Below are positions 1 to 8,456 of a DNA stretch of 64,000 nucleotides, one piece after another. The stretch is from CAZSDU01 sp964429135 (GTDB taxonomy: Bacteria; Bacteroidota; Bacteroidia; Bacteroidales; FEN-979): positions 91,397-155,396 of the forward strand of contig CAYSAU010000007.1 in the NCBI GenBank assembly GCA_964429135.1, given 5' to 3'. The notes below the pieces were generated by a model that was not told the origin of the DNA, ran no database searches, and saw only the letters and a program-made list of their open reading frames with translations. The first letter of the stretch is position 1, and every line of letters starts with the position of its first letter. The translations under genes were made by a program, and so were the position numbers.

Positions 1-275
1 GCTCCGATCAGGTCACGAAACGAATTTACTGCATTTTCTTTTTCCAGAATTGCTGCTATTACGGGGCCGGATGACATGAAGTTTACCAGTTCATCGTAAA
101 ATGGTTTGCCTTCATGCATTTCATAGAACGTACCGGCTTTTTCTCGATTCAGTTTGACCAATTTCAAAGCCTTGATTTTGAATCCTGCAGCTTCAATCTG
201 TGTTAAAATGCTGCCTGTGTATCCACTGCTAAATGCCGAGGGTTTTATCATCGTAAAAGTTTTCATCCCATTCAT
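1..275 (-). CDS. ndk: Nucleoside diphosphate kinase, N-terminal part (cut by window edge)
   Basis: This gene encodes the N-terminal ~91 residues of nucleoside diphosphate kinase, which transfers the gamma phosphate of ATP to NDPs through a phosphohistidine. The reverse-strand translation opens with TFTMIKPSAF, the conserved Ndk beta-1 strand (usually TFxMIKPDA), and continues with EAAGFKIKALKLVKL, YEMHEGKPFYDELV, SGPVIAAILE and NAVNSFRDLIGA, all in family order. The catalytic His lies beyond the window edge. The start could be the ATG at 275 or the in-frame ATG at 266; the family N-terminus fits either. It is divergent from the nrnA-like gene. The Asp of KPDA is Ser here, a mild deviation. 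Confidence 0.9.
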   Translation of the reverse strand, partial: MNGMKTFTMIKPSAFSSGYTGSILTQIEAAGFKIKALKLVKLNREKAGTFYEMHEGKPFYDELVNFMSSGPVIAAILEKENAVNSFRDLIG

Positions 276-299
276 GATAGAAGTATTGTATCAGGCTGA

Positions 300-338
300 C
301 AAAAATAGCATTTTAATTTTAAATAATCCGTATTTTTG
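300..338. promoter_or_regulatory. Divergent -7 elements between ndk and nrnA
   Basis: Two perfect matches to the Bacteroidota -7 element TAnnTTTG lie back to back in the 88-bp divergent gap: TATTTTTG on the minus strand at 300-307, serving ndk, and TATTTTTG on the plus strand at 331-338, serving the gene at 364. No good -33 TTG is seen at the usual 19-21 bp for either, so the calls rest on the -7 elements and the position. Confidence 0.45.
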
Positions 339-363
339 TGACACCTAAAAATGGAGTAAATAT

Positions 364-1383
364 TTGGAAAATACTGATTTTCAGAAGATCAATGATCTTT
401 TAACCCAGCCCGCAAGCATACTCATTACCACCCATACCAATCCTGATGGGGATGCCATTGGTTCAAGTCTGGCTTTATCTGCATATTTATTAAAAAAGCA
501 TCATCAGGTAAAAATTATAGTACCTGATCCCTTTCCGGAGTTTTTAACCTGGATGCCGGGACAGGAGAATGTTTTAATTTTCAAACAGGATCCTGATAAG
601 TGTAACTCCATCATTGGGGAAGCAGATATGGTTTTTTGTCTGGATTTCAATCATCTTAATCGCCTCAATGAAGCCGGGGTCCAGATCATGAAATCAAAAG
701 CAAAGAAAATTTTGATTGATCATCACCTTTCTCCTTCTTCCCATTTTGACCTGAAAATATCAATTCCGGATACTTCGTCAACTTCAGAGCTGATTTATGA
801 TTTTATCCTCGCTTCAGGTGACCATGCCTTGCTGGATAAGTCTATTGCTGCCTGTATTTATGCCGGGATCGTTACTGACACGGGTTCATTCAGCTATTCC
901 TGTAATTATGTTAAAACTTATGAAATTGTTGCTGATCTATACCGATTAGGGATTGACGGAGAACATATTCACCGATTGATTTATGATACCTATTCAGAGA
1001 AGCGCTTACGTCTGCTGGGCTATTCTATCAGCGACAAACTGGTGGTTTTGCCTGATTATCACACCGCATACATTAGCTTAAGCAGGGAGGAACTGGATCG
1101 CTTTGATTACCAGGTTGGTGATACGGAAGGAGTGGTTAATTATGCCCTTTCGATGAAGAATATCAACCTGGCAGCCTTATTTATGGACAGGGACGGACAG
1201 GTGAAAATATCATTCAGATCAAAGGGGAATTTTTCGGTGGACGAATTAGCCAGAAAATACTTCAATGGCGGAGGGCATTCCAATGCTTCAGGCGCAAATT
1301 GCGATACCAGTCTGGAAGAAACGCTCAGGATTTTTCTCGATATTCTTCCGAAATTTCAGAAGCAATTGAAATCAGTATATTAA
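364..1383 (+). CDS. nrnA: DHH/DHHA1 phosphoesterase, NrnA-like oligoribonuclease/pAp phosphatase
   Basis: A 339-residue DHH-family phosphoesterase. NrnA-type enzymes degrade short RNA oligonucleotides and hydrolyse 3'-phosphoadenosine 5'-phosphate in the cytosol, using Mn2+. The N-terminal HTNPDGDAIGSS (residues ~24-35) and ILIDHHLSP (the DHH motif, ~116-124) are the metal-binding signatures. VTDTGSFSYS follows, and the C-terminal DHHA1 domain ends with FNGGGHSNASGA, the substrate-binding GGGH motif. The start is TTG at 364, with GGAG at 353-356 spaced 7 bases away; no in-frame ATG lies near the N-terminus. It sits 9 bp before the GldI-like gene, an ndk-nrnA-gldI neighbourhood also seen in gliding Bacteroidota. 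Confidence 0.9.
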   Translation: MENTDFQKINDLLTQPASILITTHTNPDGDAIGSSLALSAYLLKKHHQVKIIVPDPFPEFLTWMPGQENVLIFKQDPDKCNSIIGEADMVFCLDFNHLNRLNEAGVQIMKSKAKKILIDHHLSPSSHFDLKISIPDTSSTSELIYDFILASGDHALLDKSIAACIYAGIVTDTGSFSYSCNYVKTYEIVADLYRLGIDGEHIHRLIYDTYSEKRLRLLGYSISDKLVVLPDYHTAYISLSREELDRFDYQVGDTEGVVNYALSMKNINLAALFMDRDGQVKISFRSKGNFSVDELARKYFNGGGHSNASGANCDTSLEETLRIFLDILPKFQKQLKSVY

Positions 1384-1392
1384 CTGCTGAAA

Positions 1393-1938
1393 ATGGAACA
1401 TTTTCTGCTCAGAATTATAGCTCCCGCAGTTTGTGCTTTGGCTATACTGTATTCATGCCAAAATGATCCGTCTCTTGTAAAAACAACTTCTCCGCTTCGA
1501 ATGATGGACGATACTTTATTAAACATGAATAAAAAAATAGTGGAAAAAGAAAGTCAGGAGATTGATGATTTTATTGCCCGTTATCAATGGAAGATGAAGA
1601 TTACTTCAACGGGTCTGAGGTACATGATCTATAAAGAAGGGAAAGGGAATAAGGCCTTGGTGGGCAGTTTTGTTAAGTTCCGTTACTCCCTCAAACTTTT
1701 AACTGGAAAGACCCTAACGGAAAATAATCATATGGTGATCAAGGAAATTCAATTGGGACGAGGAATGACAGAGCCTGGCCTGGAAGAAGGCATTCTCCTA
1801 CTGCGTGAAGGAGATCTGGCAAAATTTATTGTACCTTCGCATCTTGCCTATGGTTTACTGGGGAATTTGAAAGACATTCCGGAAAGAGCATCATTGGTGT
1901 ATGATGTTCAATTGCTGGAGGTCAGGAAAGCTCCTTGA
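1393..1938 (+). CDS. GldI-like FKBP-type peptidyl-prolyl isomerase lipoprotein
   Basis: A 181-residue lipoprotein with one FKBP-type domain. The signal peptide ends in a lipobox (LAILYSC), which predicts a lipid anchor at Cys-22. A charged helical linker (ESQEIDDFIARYQWKMK) precedes the FKBP fold at ~75-177, with TSTGLRYMIYKEGKG, GRGMTEPGLEEGILLLREGD and LVYDVQLLEV. The size and the position next to nrnA match GldI, a lipoprotein needed for gliding and T9SS function in Flavobacterium. Active-site residues are only partly conserved (no clear VHYTG), so it may act mainly as a chaperone. The GldI assignment is by similarity and context; a generic FKBP lipoprotein is the alternative. Confidence 0.8.
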   Translation: MEHFLLRIIAPAVCALAILYSCQNDPSLVKTTSPLRMMDDTLLNMNKKIVEKESQEIDDFIARYQWKMKITSTGLRYMIYKEGKGNKALVGSFVKFRYSLKLLTGKTLTENNHMVIKEIQLGRGMTEPGLEEGILLLREGDLAKFIVPSHLAYGLLGNLKDIPERASLVYDVQLLEVRKAP

Positions 1939-2031
1939 AAACCAATAAAAGTTTATGGACTGGATTAAATCAATGAATGTTAATTTTTAACATGATTTTA
2001 AGTTAAAAAGATGTTGAAAAAAACAAAAGAA

Positions 2032-2066
2032 TTGAAGTTTCCGTGAATGAAGGACTTTGTATCTTG
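2032..2066 (+). promoter_or_regulatory. Possible promoter upstream of the triple-FKBP gene
   Basis: TTG at 2032-2034 lies 25 bp before TATCTTGA (from 2060), an imperfect match to TAnnTTTG. It is in the 190-bp gap after the GldI-like gene and ~60 bp before the ATG at 2129. The spacing is longer than usual, so this is a weak candidate. The remainder of the gap is AT-rich and shows no other structure. Confidence 0.25.
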
Positions 2067-2128
2067 AGCTTTTAAAAATAGCAGATAATTTAAACTAAAT
2101 ATTCACTTAATTGATTAAAAACCAGATT

Positions 2129-3427
2129 ATGAAAAGATTGTTTTTGAATTCGTTAGCCATTTTTGTACTGATTGCCTTTGCTTCTCTTGCTTGTTCTTCG
2201 AAATATGCAGGTTATGAAAAATCGGCTTCAGGTTTGTATTACAAGCTTTATAAAGTTGGTGAAGATACCCTGAAACCAAAGCTTGGCGATTGGGTTTCGC
2301 TGAATATGCGGTATGTTTATAAAGATTCTGTCCTTTTCGACAGCAAAAAAGCCATGGGAAGTCCAGTTCGTTTTCAGCTGCCTCAATCTGATTTCAAGGG
2401 AGATATCTACGAAGGGATTCAAATGATGACTGCCGGGGATAGTGCTTCTTTCATTCTCAATGCAGACTCATTATTCTTTAAAACATTTCGCCAGAAAACG
2501 AGACCTTCATTTGTCGATTCCAATAGCGTCATCTATTTTTACATCACCCTCTTATCGGTTGATTCACCACAAAGTTTAATGAAAAAGGAGGAAGTTGCAT
2601 TGCAACAATATATTCAGGATCAGAAAATAACCATTGAACCCTTGCCATCCGGACTGTATTATATTGAACAACAAGCAGGGAAAGGCGCAAGCATTGATTC
2701 TGGCTGTTGGGTGAAGATACACTTTAAAGTGTCCCTTATTGATGGAAAGCAGATTTTCTCCTCCTATGAACAACCAGAACCCATAAAATTCGAATTTGGA
2801 AAGAGGTTTGACACCCAGGGAATGGAAGAAGGCGTGAAAAAGTTGAAAAAAGGTGGGAAAGCTAAACTGATCGTCCCTTCCCAAATAGGATTTGGTGAAA
2901 TGGGCAGGGGAGCTATTGTTCCTCCATATTCCACTCTGATTTATGATGTTGAGATTGTGGATGTGCAATCAAAAGCTGAACACGAGAAAGAACTGGCCGA
3001 TGCCAAGAAAAAAGAACAGATAAAACTGGAAACAAACAAACAGCAGGAAACCATGTTAAGAGAGAAATATTTAAAAGAACATAATATCACTGCCAAACCA
3101 ACTCCCAGCGGTCTTATCTATGTTGAAAAAGCAAAAGGAAGCGGAGCAAAAGCCATGGCTGGTAAAAAAGTATCGGTGCATTATACGGGAACCCTGCTTA
3201 ACGGAACAAAATTCGATTCTTCCCGCGACAGAAATCAGCCCTTCGAATTTGAACTGGGAAAAGGTCAGGTAATCAAAGGTTGGGATGAAGGGATTGCCCT
3301 GATGAATGTCGGAGGTAAAGCTACTCTTATCATCCCATCTTCCATTGGATACGGCGAACGTGATATGGGAACCATACCACCCTATTCCACCCTGGTATTT
3401 GACGTGGAGTTATTGGATATTAAGTAA
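2129..3427 (+). CDS. Lipoprotein with three FKBP-type isomerase domains
   Basis: A 432-residue lipoprotein carrying three FKBP-like domains. The signal peptide ends in SLACSSK, a lipobox. The first domain (~25-140) is degenerate and lacks the usual aromatic pocket. The second (~165-280) has MEEGVKKLKKGGKAKLIVPS and PPYSTLIYDVEIVDV. The third (~315-432) is canonical: VSVHYTGTLLNGTKFDSS, KGWDEGIALMNVGGKATLIIP and PPYSTLVFDVELLDIK. A charged helical linker (AEHEKELADAKKKEQ) separates domains two and three. The ATG at 2129 is preferred over an in-frame TTG at 2111 because it puts MKR directly ahead of the signal helix. It is probably a periplasmic folding factor for exported proteins, fitting the T9SS cargo genes just downstream. 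Confidence 0.88.
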   Translation: MKRLFLNSLAIFVLIAFASLACSSKYAGYEKSASGLYYKLYKVGEDTLKPKLGDWVSLNMRYVYKDSVLFDSKKAMGSPVRFQLPQSDFKGDIYEGIQMMTAGDSASFILNADSLFFKTFRQKTRPSFVDSNSVIYFYITLLSVDSPQSLMKKEEVALQQYIQDQKITIEPLPSGLYYIEQQAGKGASIDSGCWVKIHFKVSLIDGKQIFSSYEQPEPIKFEFGKRFDTQGMEEGVKKLKKGGKAKLIVPSQIGFGEMGRGAIVPPYSTLIYDVEIVDVQSKAEHEKELADAKKKEQIKLETNKQQETMLREKYLKEHNITAKPTPSGLIYVEKAKGSGAKAMAGKKVSVHYTGTLLNGTKFDSSRDRNQPFEFELGKGQVIKGWDEGIALMNVGGKATLIIPSSIGYGERDMGTIPPYSTLVFDVELLDIK

Positions 3428-3445
3428 TCCATAATCCTTATTCAT

Positions 3446-4486
3446 TTGAAAAATTTTTTATTTGTCTTTTATCTTTTTCTTTTGGGATTATCTACTCCGG
3501 TGGTTGCCTTGATACCCGATTTCACTGCCAATAAGGTTTGTCTCGGGCAGGTGACCACCTTAGTAGATCATTCAACTCCCTCGGATAGTATTCAATACCG
3601 GTTATGGGATCTTAATGGCGACGGGTATTTCGGTGATGATACCGGCAGGGTCGTAACCCATTTTTTTTCCGTTGCGGGGAAGCACAATGTAGGATTGAAA
3701 ATAATTACCCATACAGGCTATGCAAAAGCCATCTATAAATTTGTTCTCGTTACTTCAGTCGATGCTGATTTCACTTTTATTCCCAACTGCATTAACCAAG
3801 CTGTTTATTTTTTTGACCGCTCCCAACTGATCATGGATACCGTCCAAAATTACACTTGGAACTTTGGGGATGGAAGCTTGCCGAATAATGAAAAAAACCC
3901 GATTCACTATTTCACCTCTGCTGGGGAGTACATTACTAAATTTATTGTCCTGACGAGGTCTGGTTGTTTAGACACAGCGGAACAGAACATTATCATTCCA
4001 CCCTTACCCGAGTATTCCCTTGTTTTTTCAGGTGATACCAGCTTTATTGAAGGAGATAGCGTCATTGCTTCCATTGTCGGAGACAATGATAGCATATTAT
4101 GGTCAACAGATCAAACCAGTAGTTCAATCGTGATAAAACAGCAGGGGAATTATTGGGTCAGGGTTTTTAAAAATGGCTGTTCTAAACAAACTGACTTTCA
4201 TATCACCGTGAAACAATATGGAACGAATCCTGTCATAACGACTCTATTCACTCCAAATGGTGACGGATATAACGACCGATGGGAAATACTCAATCTGCAC
4301 AAGGTCGGTCCCTGTGTCGTCAATGTCTATGACCGTTGGGGAACTCAGGTGTTTTTCAATAATGATTACCAGAATGAATGGAACGGAACCTATCAGGGGA
4401 AAGTGCTGTCTAATGATACGTATTTTTATTTTGTCCGTTGTTTTGATGGAAAATTATATAAAGGGACAGTTAACATCTTGAAATGA
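3446..4486 (+). CDS. PKD-domain surface protein with T9SS type B sorting domain
   Basis: A 346-residue secreted protein. After a signal peptide there are two PKD/Ig-like regions (~25-105 and ~108-195; the second has NYTWNFGDGS and FTSAGEYITKFIVL), then a short Ig-like segment (~200-260). The C-terminal ~85 residues start at TTLFTPNGDGYNDRWEI and contain VNVYDRWGTQVF and NDTYFYFVRC: the gliding-motility-associated (CHU_C, type B) sorting domain read by the type IX secretion system. The start is TTG at 3446. The stop overlaps the PorP/SprF start by 4 bp (ATGA), the usual pairing of type B cargo with PorP/SprF partners. The binding target is unknown. Confidence 0.87.
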   Translation: MKNFLFVFYLFLLGLSTPVVALIPDFTANKVCLGQVTTLVDHSTPSDSIQYRLWDLNGDGYFGDDTGRVVTHFFSVAGKHNVGLKIITHTGYAKAIYKFVLVTSVDADFTFIPNCINQAVYFFDRSQLIMDTVQNYTWNFGDGSLPNNEKNPIHYFTSAGEYITKFIVLTRSGCLDTAEQNIIIPPLPEYSLVFSGDTSFIEGDSVIASIVGDNDSILWSTDQTSSSIVIKQQGNYWVRVFKNGCSKQTDFHITVKQYGTNPVITTLFTPNGDGYNDRWEILNLHKVGPCVVNVYDRWGTQVFFNNDYQNEWNGTYQGKVLSNDTYFYFVRCFDGKLYKGTVNILK

Positions 4487-5409
4487 AAAAGGCTTTCCAT
4501 ATAGTCCTGCTTATGATGGGCTTTTTTTCCGGAGGATTTTCACAACCCTTTCCGATATTAGATAATTACTTATTTAACCCTGTCTCCATTTCTCCAGCAT
4601 TTACAGGAAAAACTAATCTTTTTCAAGCATTTCTTACTTATCGTAACGAATGGGTGAATATTCCCGGTGGCCCGATTGTCGGTGCTTTGAATGTTGATGG
4701 TGCCCTGAATAAAAATATGGGAATAGGAGGGAATATTCAGATCAATAAAGCCGGGCCGCTAACGAACTTCATGGGAAATCTTAATTATGCCTATCACCTT
4801 CAGCTTGCAAAGGAGCATTTTTTAAGTTTCGCCGTTAATGTATCCGTTTATCAGAATTCCATTGATCTCGACCATTCGATCGTTGGGAGCAGTGACGACC
4901 CCTTGCTTCAAAGTGGAAAAAGGTCGGAAACTTATATGAACGTTGGAACAAGTCTTCTTTATACATGGAAAGACCTGAATGTTTGCATTGGATTCCCGGT
5001 TTTATTCAACAATAAATCATTTTATAATCAGGATTTGTACCATCATGTTCTGACCATGGACAGAAACTGGCTTTTCTATACCAATTATACGCTTGATTTA
5101 AAGTCGGATTGGAAATTGAAATTTGACCTGCTGTACCGAAATACACAATACACTCCATGGACAATTGAGTTCAGTACGATGGTAAAATATCACGATAGTT
5201 ATTGGTTAGGCGTATTATACAGAAAAAGCAATATCATCGGAATTACAGCCGGACTAGCCATCGTCAATGCTTTGGTCATCAATTATAATTATGAGTTTTC
5301 GGGATCTGCATTACTTGGAAATAGTGCGGGAACCCATGAGATCTCTGTGGGTTATATGCTGAAGAGAAAAACGGTTTCTCTTAAAATTAAAGACTATAAT
5401 ACAAAATGA
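4483..5409 (+). CDS. PorP/SprF family type IX secretion membrane protein
   Basis: A 308-residue outer-membrane beta-barrel protein of the PorP/SprF family. These proteins anchor type B T9SS cargo at the cell surface. The sequence shows a signal peptide (ending FSGGFSQ), the N-terminal family signature PFPILDNYLFNPVSISPAFTG, YRNEWVNIPGGP, and alternating amphipathic strands through to the end. It overlaps the upstream type B cargo gene by 4 bp and the downstream cargo gene by 4 bp, so all three are very likely cotranscribed and translationally coupled. It probably attaches the protein from 3446 specifically. Confidence 0.9.
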   Translation: MKKAFHIVLLMMGFFSGGFSQPFPILDNYLFNPVSISPAFTGKTNLFQAFLTYRNEWVNIPGGPIVGALNVDGALNKNMGIGGNIQINKAGPLTNFMGNLNYAYHLQLAKEHFLSFAVNVSVYQNSIDLDHSIVGSSDDPLLQSGKRSETYMNVGTSLLYTWKDLNVCIGFPVLFNNKSFYNQDLYHHVLTMDRNWLFYTNYTLDLKSDWKLKFDLLYRNTQYTPWTIEFSTMVKYHDSYWLGVLYRKSNIIGITAGLAIVNALVINYNYEFSGSALLGNSAGTHEISVGYMLKRKTVSLKIKDYNTK

Positions 5410-8400
5410 TAAAACCTCAGGTGATTAGAAATATCTTGCTCTTCTTTCTTATTGCCATAAACCTATATGGGTTTGCGCAGAGCGAAGGGAAGCATGGGGG
5501 TGTTTGCTTCCGGGTTGATGAAAATCCTTCTCTTACGAAGTTATCACAGTATGATGCGCTCTTTTCTGTTCATCAACAGAATTTCTGTATGGCCATGACT
5601 TCATGGGTATTCCCTATCACTCCTGCTTACGTTGATTCATTGAAAGCCTGGATGAATAAAGGGCATGAGGTGATGGATAATACTCCTACACATCAAACGC
5701 AGTATTTTAACCTGATCAATCCAGATGAGGATACATTGTATATCAATCAACCAGGAGTGGATCATATTAATCTGGAGAAAGTTTGCCTGAAAATCAATAG
5801 CATTGATACGACACAGTCACATCTGGAAGGATGGATAGATGTTTCCGGTAATCTATTAATCAGCCAGAACCCTGGCGAGTTTTCCGATCTTTCTGGCAAT
5901 CCCTATTATTTTGCGCTGTATTTGTCTGAGCCTTTTCATTCCATTTATTTATGGTACGATCTCAGGGCAAGTAATCCTAATGATGTGGATTCAGTATATA
6001 TTCGGTCCTTCTGGGAAGAACCGGTAAACCTGATTGCTCAGAATGGAGTTTCTTACCACAAGCTGACCCAGCAGAATGTGATCATGGATCAGGACGGTAT
6101 TCGCTTGCTTGGCAAGCAGTCACTGAAAATTTATTCAGATCTTGACCTCCCCAGACCTTATACCTGGATTCATCCCAATGGGCAAATGCCATGGATCAGT
6201 GCCTATGAGTTGAAGTGGAATATGGGAGATTCTCTGCAATACCAGCAAGGTTCAAATTATATCAATTATGCCAAACTTTGCTATAATGAATACACTCCTT
6301 ATCAGGTTGCCCCATACGGGATGCAAGCTAGCCTGTCGAATGAAACACAGGATCTGAAGACGACAAAGCACATGATTGCAGATGCTGTCGCTCAGCATTA
6401 TGTGAAAATTGACCTGGCCAGATTTCAGAATCCCCTGGGAGGCTGGGATGCTTTTCTTCAGCGAACAGACAGCCTGCTCTCCTGGTGTGTTTCCAATAAT
6501 ATCCCAATCAGGACCTATGCCCAATGGAAAGCACTGCTTTACGATAGTGTTCCAAACAGGGTAGTCAATATCTTTCCGAATTTAAACGTTGACCTTGATC
6601 ATGATTTTTATCCGGATGGGTACGAAAACAATCAGATCGTTACCAGTGTATTTGATACAACTGACGGGGTACCTGAAAGCGGGTACAAGAGTTTCCTAAT
6701 GCAGGGTCTAGGTTATATTTTTCAAATTAATACCCTGGCAGGTCTGGAAAAGGGCAAAAATAAATTTACCATCTGGACCAGGGGTCAGGATGTTCCCGGC
6801 AGTGTTGTGACCCTGCGTTTCGAATTCCCGGAAAGGGGTTTGCTTTATACTTTTGATTTTCCATCCGATACAAGTATATGGTCAGAACATTATGCACTCA
6901 TTGATGTTCCTGACTCTATCTCTTTTATGACGGTTTATGGTATTCATGCAGATACTACGGCCGACACCATCCGGATTAGCGGAATGTCCATGCGATCTGC
7001 TGGTTTTCTTAAACAAGTCAAGTATCCCCGGCAGATGAGAACGGCTAATGAACCTTTTGCATCTGTCGCCCTCAATGACCTGGTCATCGATTCTTTATAT
7101 AACCCGGCAACCATCACCTGGTCTGCCCCGACTTCAGGTTTATTAAACATGACTATTTTACCAGGGAATATTTTAAAGGTGCTGAAACCCGTTTCATTCT
7201 GGGAGGGCTCAGATTCTGCCTACGTCGTTGCCAACAGTCCTGACGGCATTGCAGACAGTTGCCTGTTTTCTTTTGTATCAAGCCCGATAGAGGATGCCTG
7301 TGCAGGCTTACCAATTATGCTGTCATTATTGGATACGCTTGAAAATGATGTGGTTACATGGACTTCTCGTCCTTTTGATCCCTCGATGGACAATCCCCAT
7401 CTATACAATCCCACAGTGAATCCCATGATGACCACGATGTATACAGTTCAGGCCCGTAACCCCATCGGAGGGAATATATACTGGGACAGCATCGAAGTGA
7501 AACGCTTTGCATATCCTGATCCGGGATTACCAACAGATACCATAATATGCAAGCATCAAAAGTTGAAGTTAACTGCTTCCGGAGGGATACATTATTTATG
7601 GAGTACAGGGGATACTACTGAGAGTATAACCGTATCACCATTGGAAAATATGGAATTTTCCGTACTGGTTACTAATGAACATGACTGTTCTGCCAGTGAT
7701 ACGGTTTTAGTTACCGTATTACCCCTTCCCGATGCAGTCATTTTTGGCATTCAGCCTACTTATTGCCAGGATTTTCCACCATTTACCATTCCCGGATGGC
7801 CTCCGGGTGGTGTATTTTCGGGTACTTCCGGGGTTGAAGGAGATACTTTATTCCCTGCCCGTGCTAACCCGGGAATGAATCAAATCTGGTACACCGTCAC
7901 GGATGAAATAACGGCTTGCAGTAATACTGATACTGCTTATATCACCATCTATCCTCAACCCGTCATACAGCCCTTACCGGATGCAGAAGTTTGCGGTCAG
8001 AATTCCATACTTCTGAATGCCGGTTCAGGATTCGATAATTATTTATGGTCGACGGGGGAAACTTCCTCCAGTATCGTGGTTGATTCAAGCGGTTATGGTC
8101 TGGGGCTTGCCCAAATCTGGGTTTACGTGACTTTAGATGGTTGCATTGACCGGGATACTTCCAATATAACCTTTATTTTATGTCCCGGATTCCAGGATAA
8201 GGATTTTCAACATCACTTTATGCTGTATCCTAATCCGGCAACCAATGAAGTTATTCTCTCCGTGAAGGATAAAGCCATTTTACCCTTGCAGTTGAACCTC
8301 CTTGATTCAAAAGGAATAATTTTACGATCAATTTTTTTGGGAGATCTGGTTAACAACATTGATTTATCCCAATTCTCCAAAGGGATCTACTTTCTCATGA

Positions 8401-8447
8401 TCAGCGCGGGGAAAGAAACCTATACCGGAAAAATTCTTAAAAAATAA
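5406..8447 (+). CDS. Large secreted protein: deacetylase-like N-terminus, Ig-like repeats, T9SS type A tail
   Basis: A 1013-residue exported protein. After a signal peptide (ending GFAQSE), residues ~25-390 resemble a polysaccharide deacetylase (NodB) barrel: GGVCFRVDENPSL, a GHEVMDNTPTHQT segment, and a far-downstream stretch with PIRTYAQW. The NodB HxxxH metal motif is incomplete: the first His is replaced by Asn (DNTPTH), so catalysis is doubtful. Residues ~400-640 form a beta-sandwich-like region and ~640-920 hold Ig-like repeats (LWSTGDTTESITVSPLEN, LWSTGETSSSIVVDSSGY). The C-terminus (FMLYPNPATNEVILSV to the final Lys) is a type A T9SS sorting domain. It overlaps the PorP/SprF gene by 4 bp. 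It may bind or remodel a polysaccharide; that function is inferred. Confidence 0.75.
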   Translation: MIKPQVIRNILLFFLIAINLYGFAQSEGKHGGVCFRVDENPSLTKLSQYDALFSVHQQNFCMAMTSWVFPITPAYVDSLKAWMNKGHEVMDNTPTHQTQYFNLINPDEDTLYINQPGVDHINLEKVCLKINSIDTTQSHLEGWIDVSGNLLISQNPGEFSDLSGNPYYFALYLSEPFHSIYLWYDLRASNPNDVDSVYIRSFWEEPVNLIAQNGVSYHKLTQQNVIMDQDGIRLLGKQSLKIYSDLDLPRPYTWIHPNGQMPWISAYELKWNMGDSLQYQQGSNYINYAKLCYNEYTPYQVAPYGMQASLSNETQDLKTTKHMIADAVAQHYVKIDLARFQNPLGGWDAFLQRTDSLLSWCVSNNIPIRTYAQWKALLYDSVPNRVVNIFPNLNVDLDHDFYPDGYENNQIVTSVFDTTDGVPESGYKSFLMQGLGYIFQINTLAGLEKGKNKFTIWTRGQDVPGSVVTLRFEFPERGLLYTFDFPSDTSIWSEHYALIDVPDSISFMTVYGIHADTTADTIRISGMSMRSAGFLKQVKYPRQMRTANEPFASVALNDLVIDSLYNPATITWSAPTSGLLNMTILPGNILKVLKPVSFWEGSDSAYVVANSPDGIADSCLFSFVSSPIEDACAGLPIMLSLLDTLENDVVTWTSRPFDPSMDNPHLYNPTVNPMMTTMYTVQARNPIGGNIYWDSIEVKRFAYPDPGLPTDTIICKHQKLKLTASGGIHYLWSTGDTTESITVSPLENMEFSVLVTNEHDCSASDTVLVTVLPLPDAVIFGIQPTYCQDFPPFTIPGWPPGGVFSGTSGVEGDTLFPARANPGMNQIWYTVTDEITACSNTDTAYITIYPQPVIQPLPDAEVCGQNSILLNAGSGFDNYLWSTGETSSSIVVDSSGYGLGLAQIWVYVTLDGCIDRDTSNITFILCPGFQDKDFQHHFMLYPNPATNEVILSVKDKAILPLQLNLLDSKGIILRSIFLGDLVNNIDLSQFSKGIYFLMISAGKETYTGKILKK

Positions 8448-8456
8448 ATGATCCTA

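Noticed and set aside
2111..2128. TTG start for the triple-FKBP gene
   Set aside because: It would add six residues before the normal MKR start of a lipoprotein signal peptide; the ATG at 2129 is better.
2576..2968. 130-residue minus-strand ORF
   Set aside because: It lies wholly inside the triple-FKBP gene on the opposite strand; no domain.
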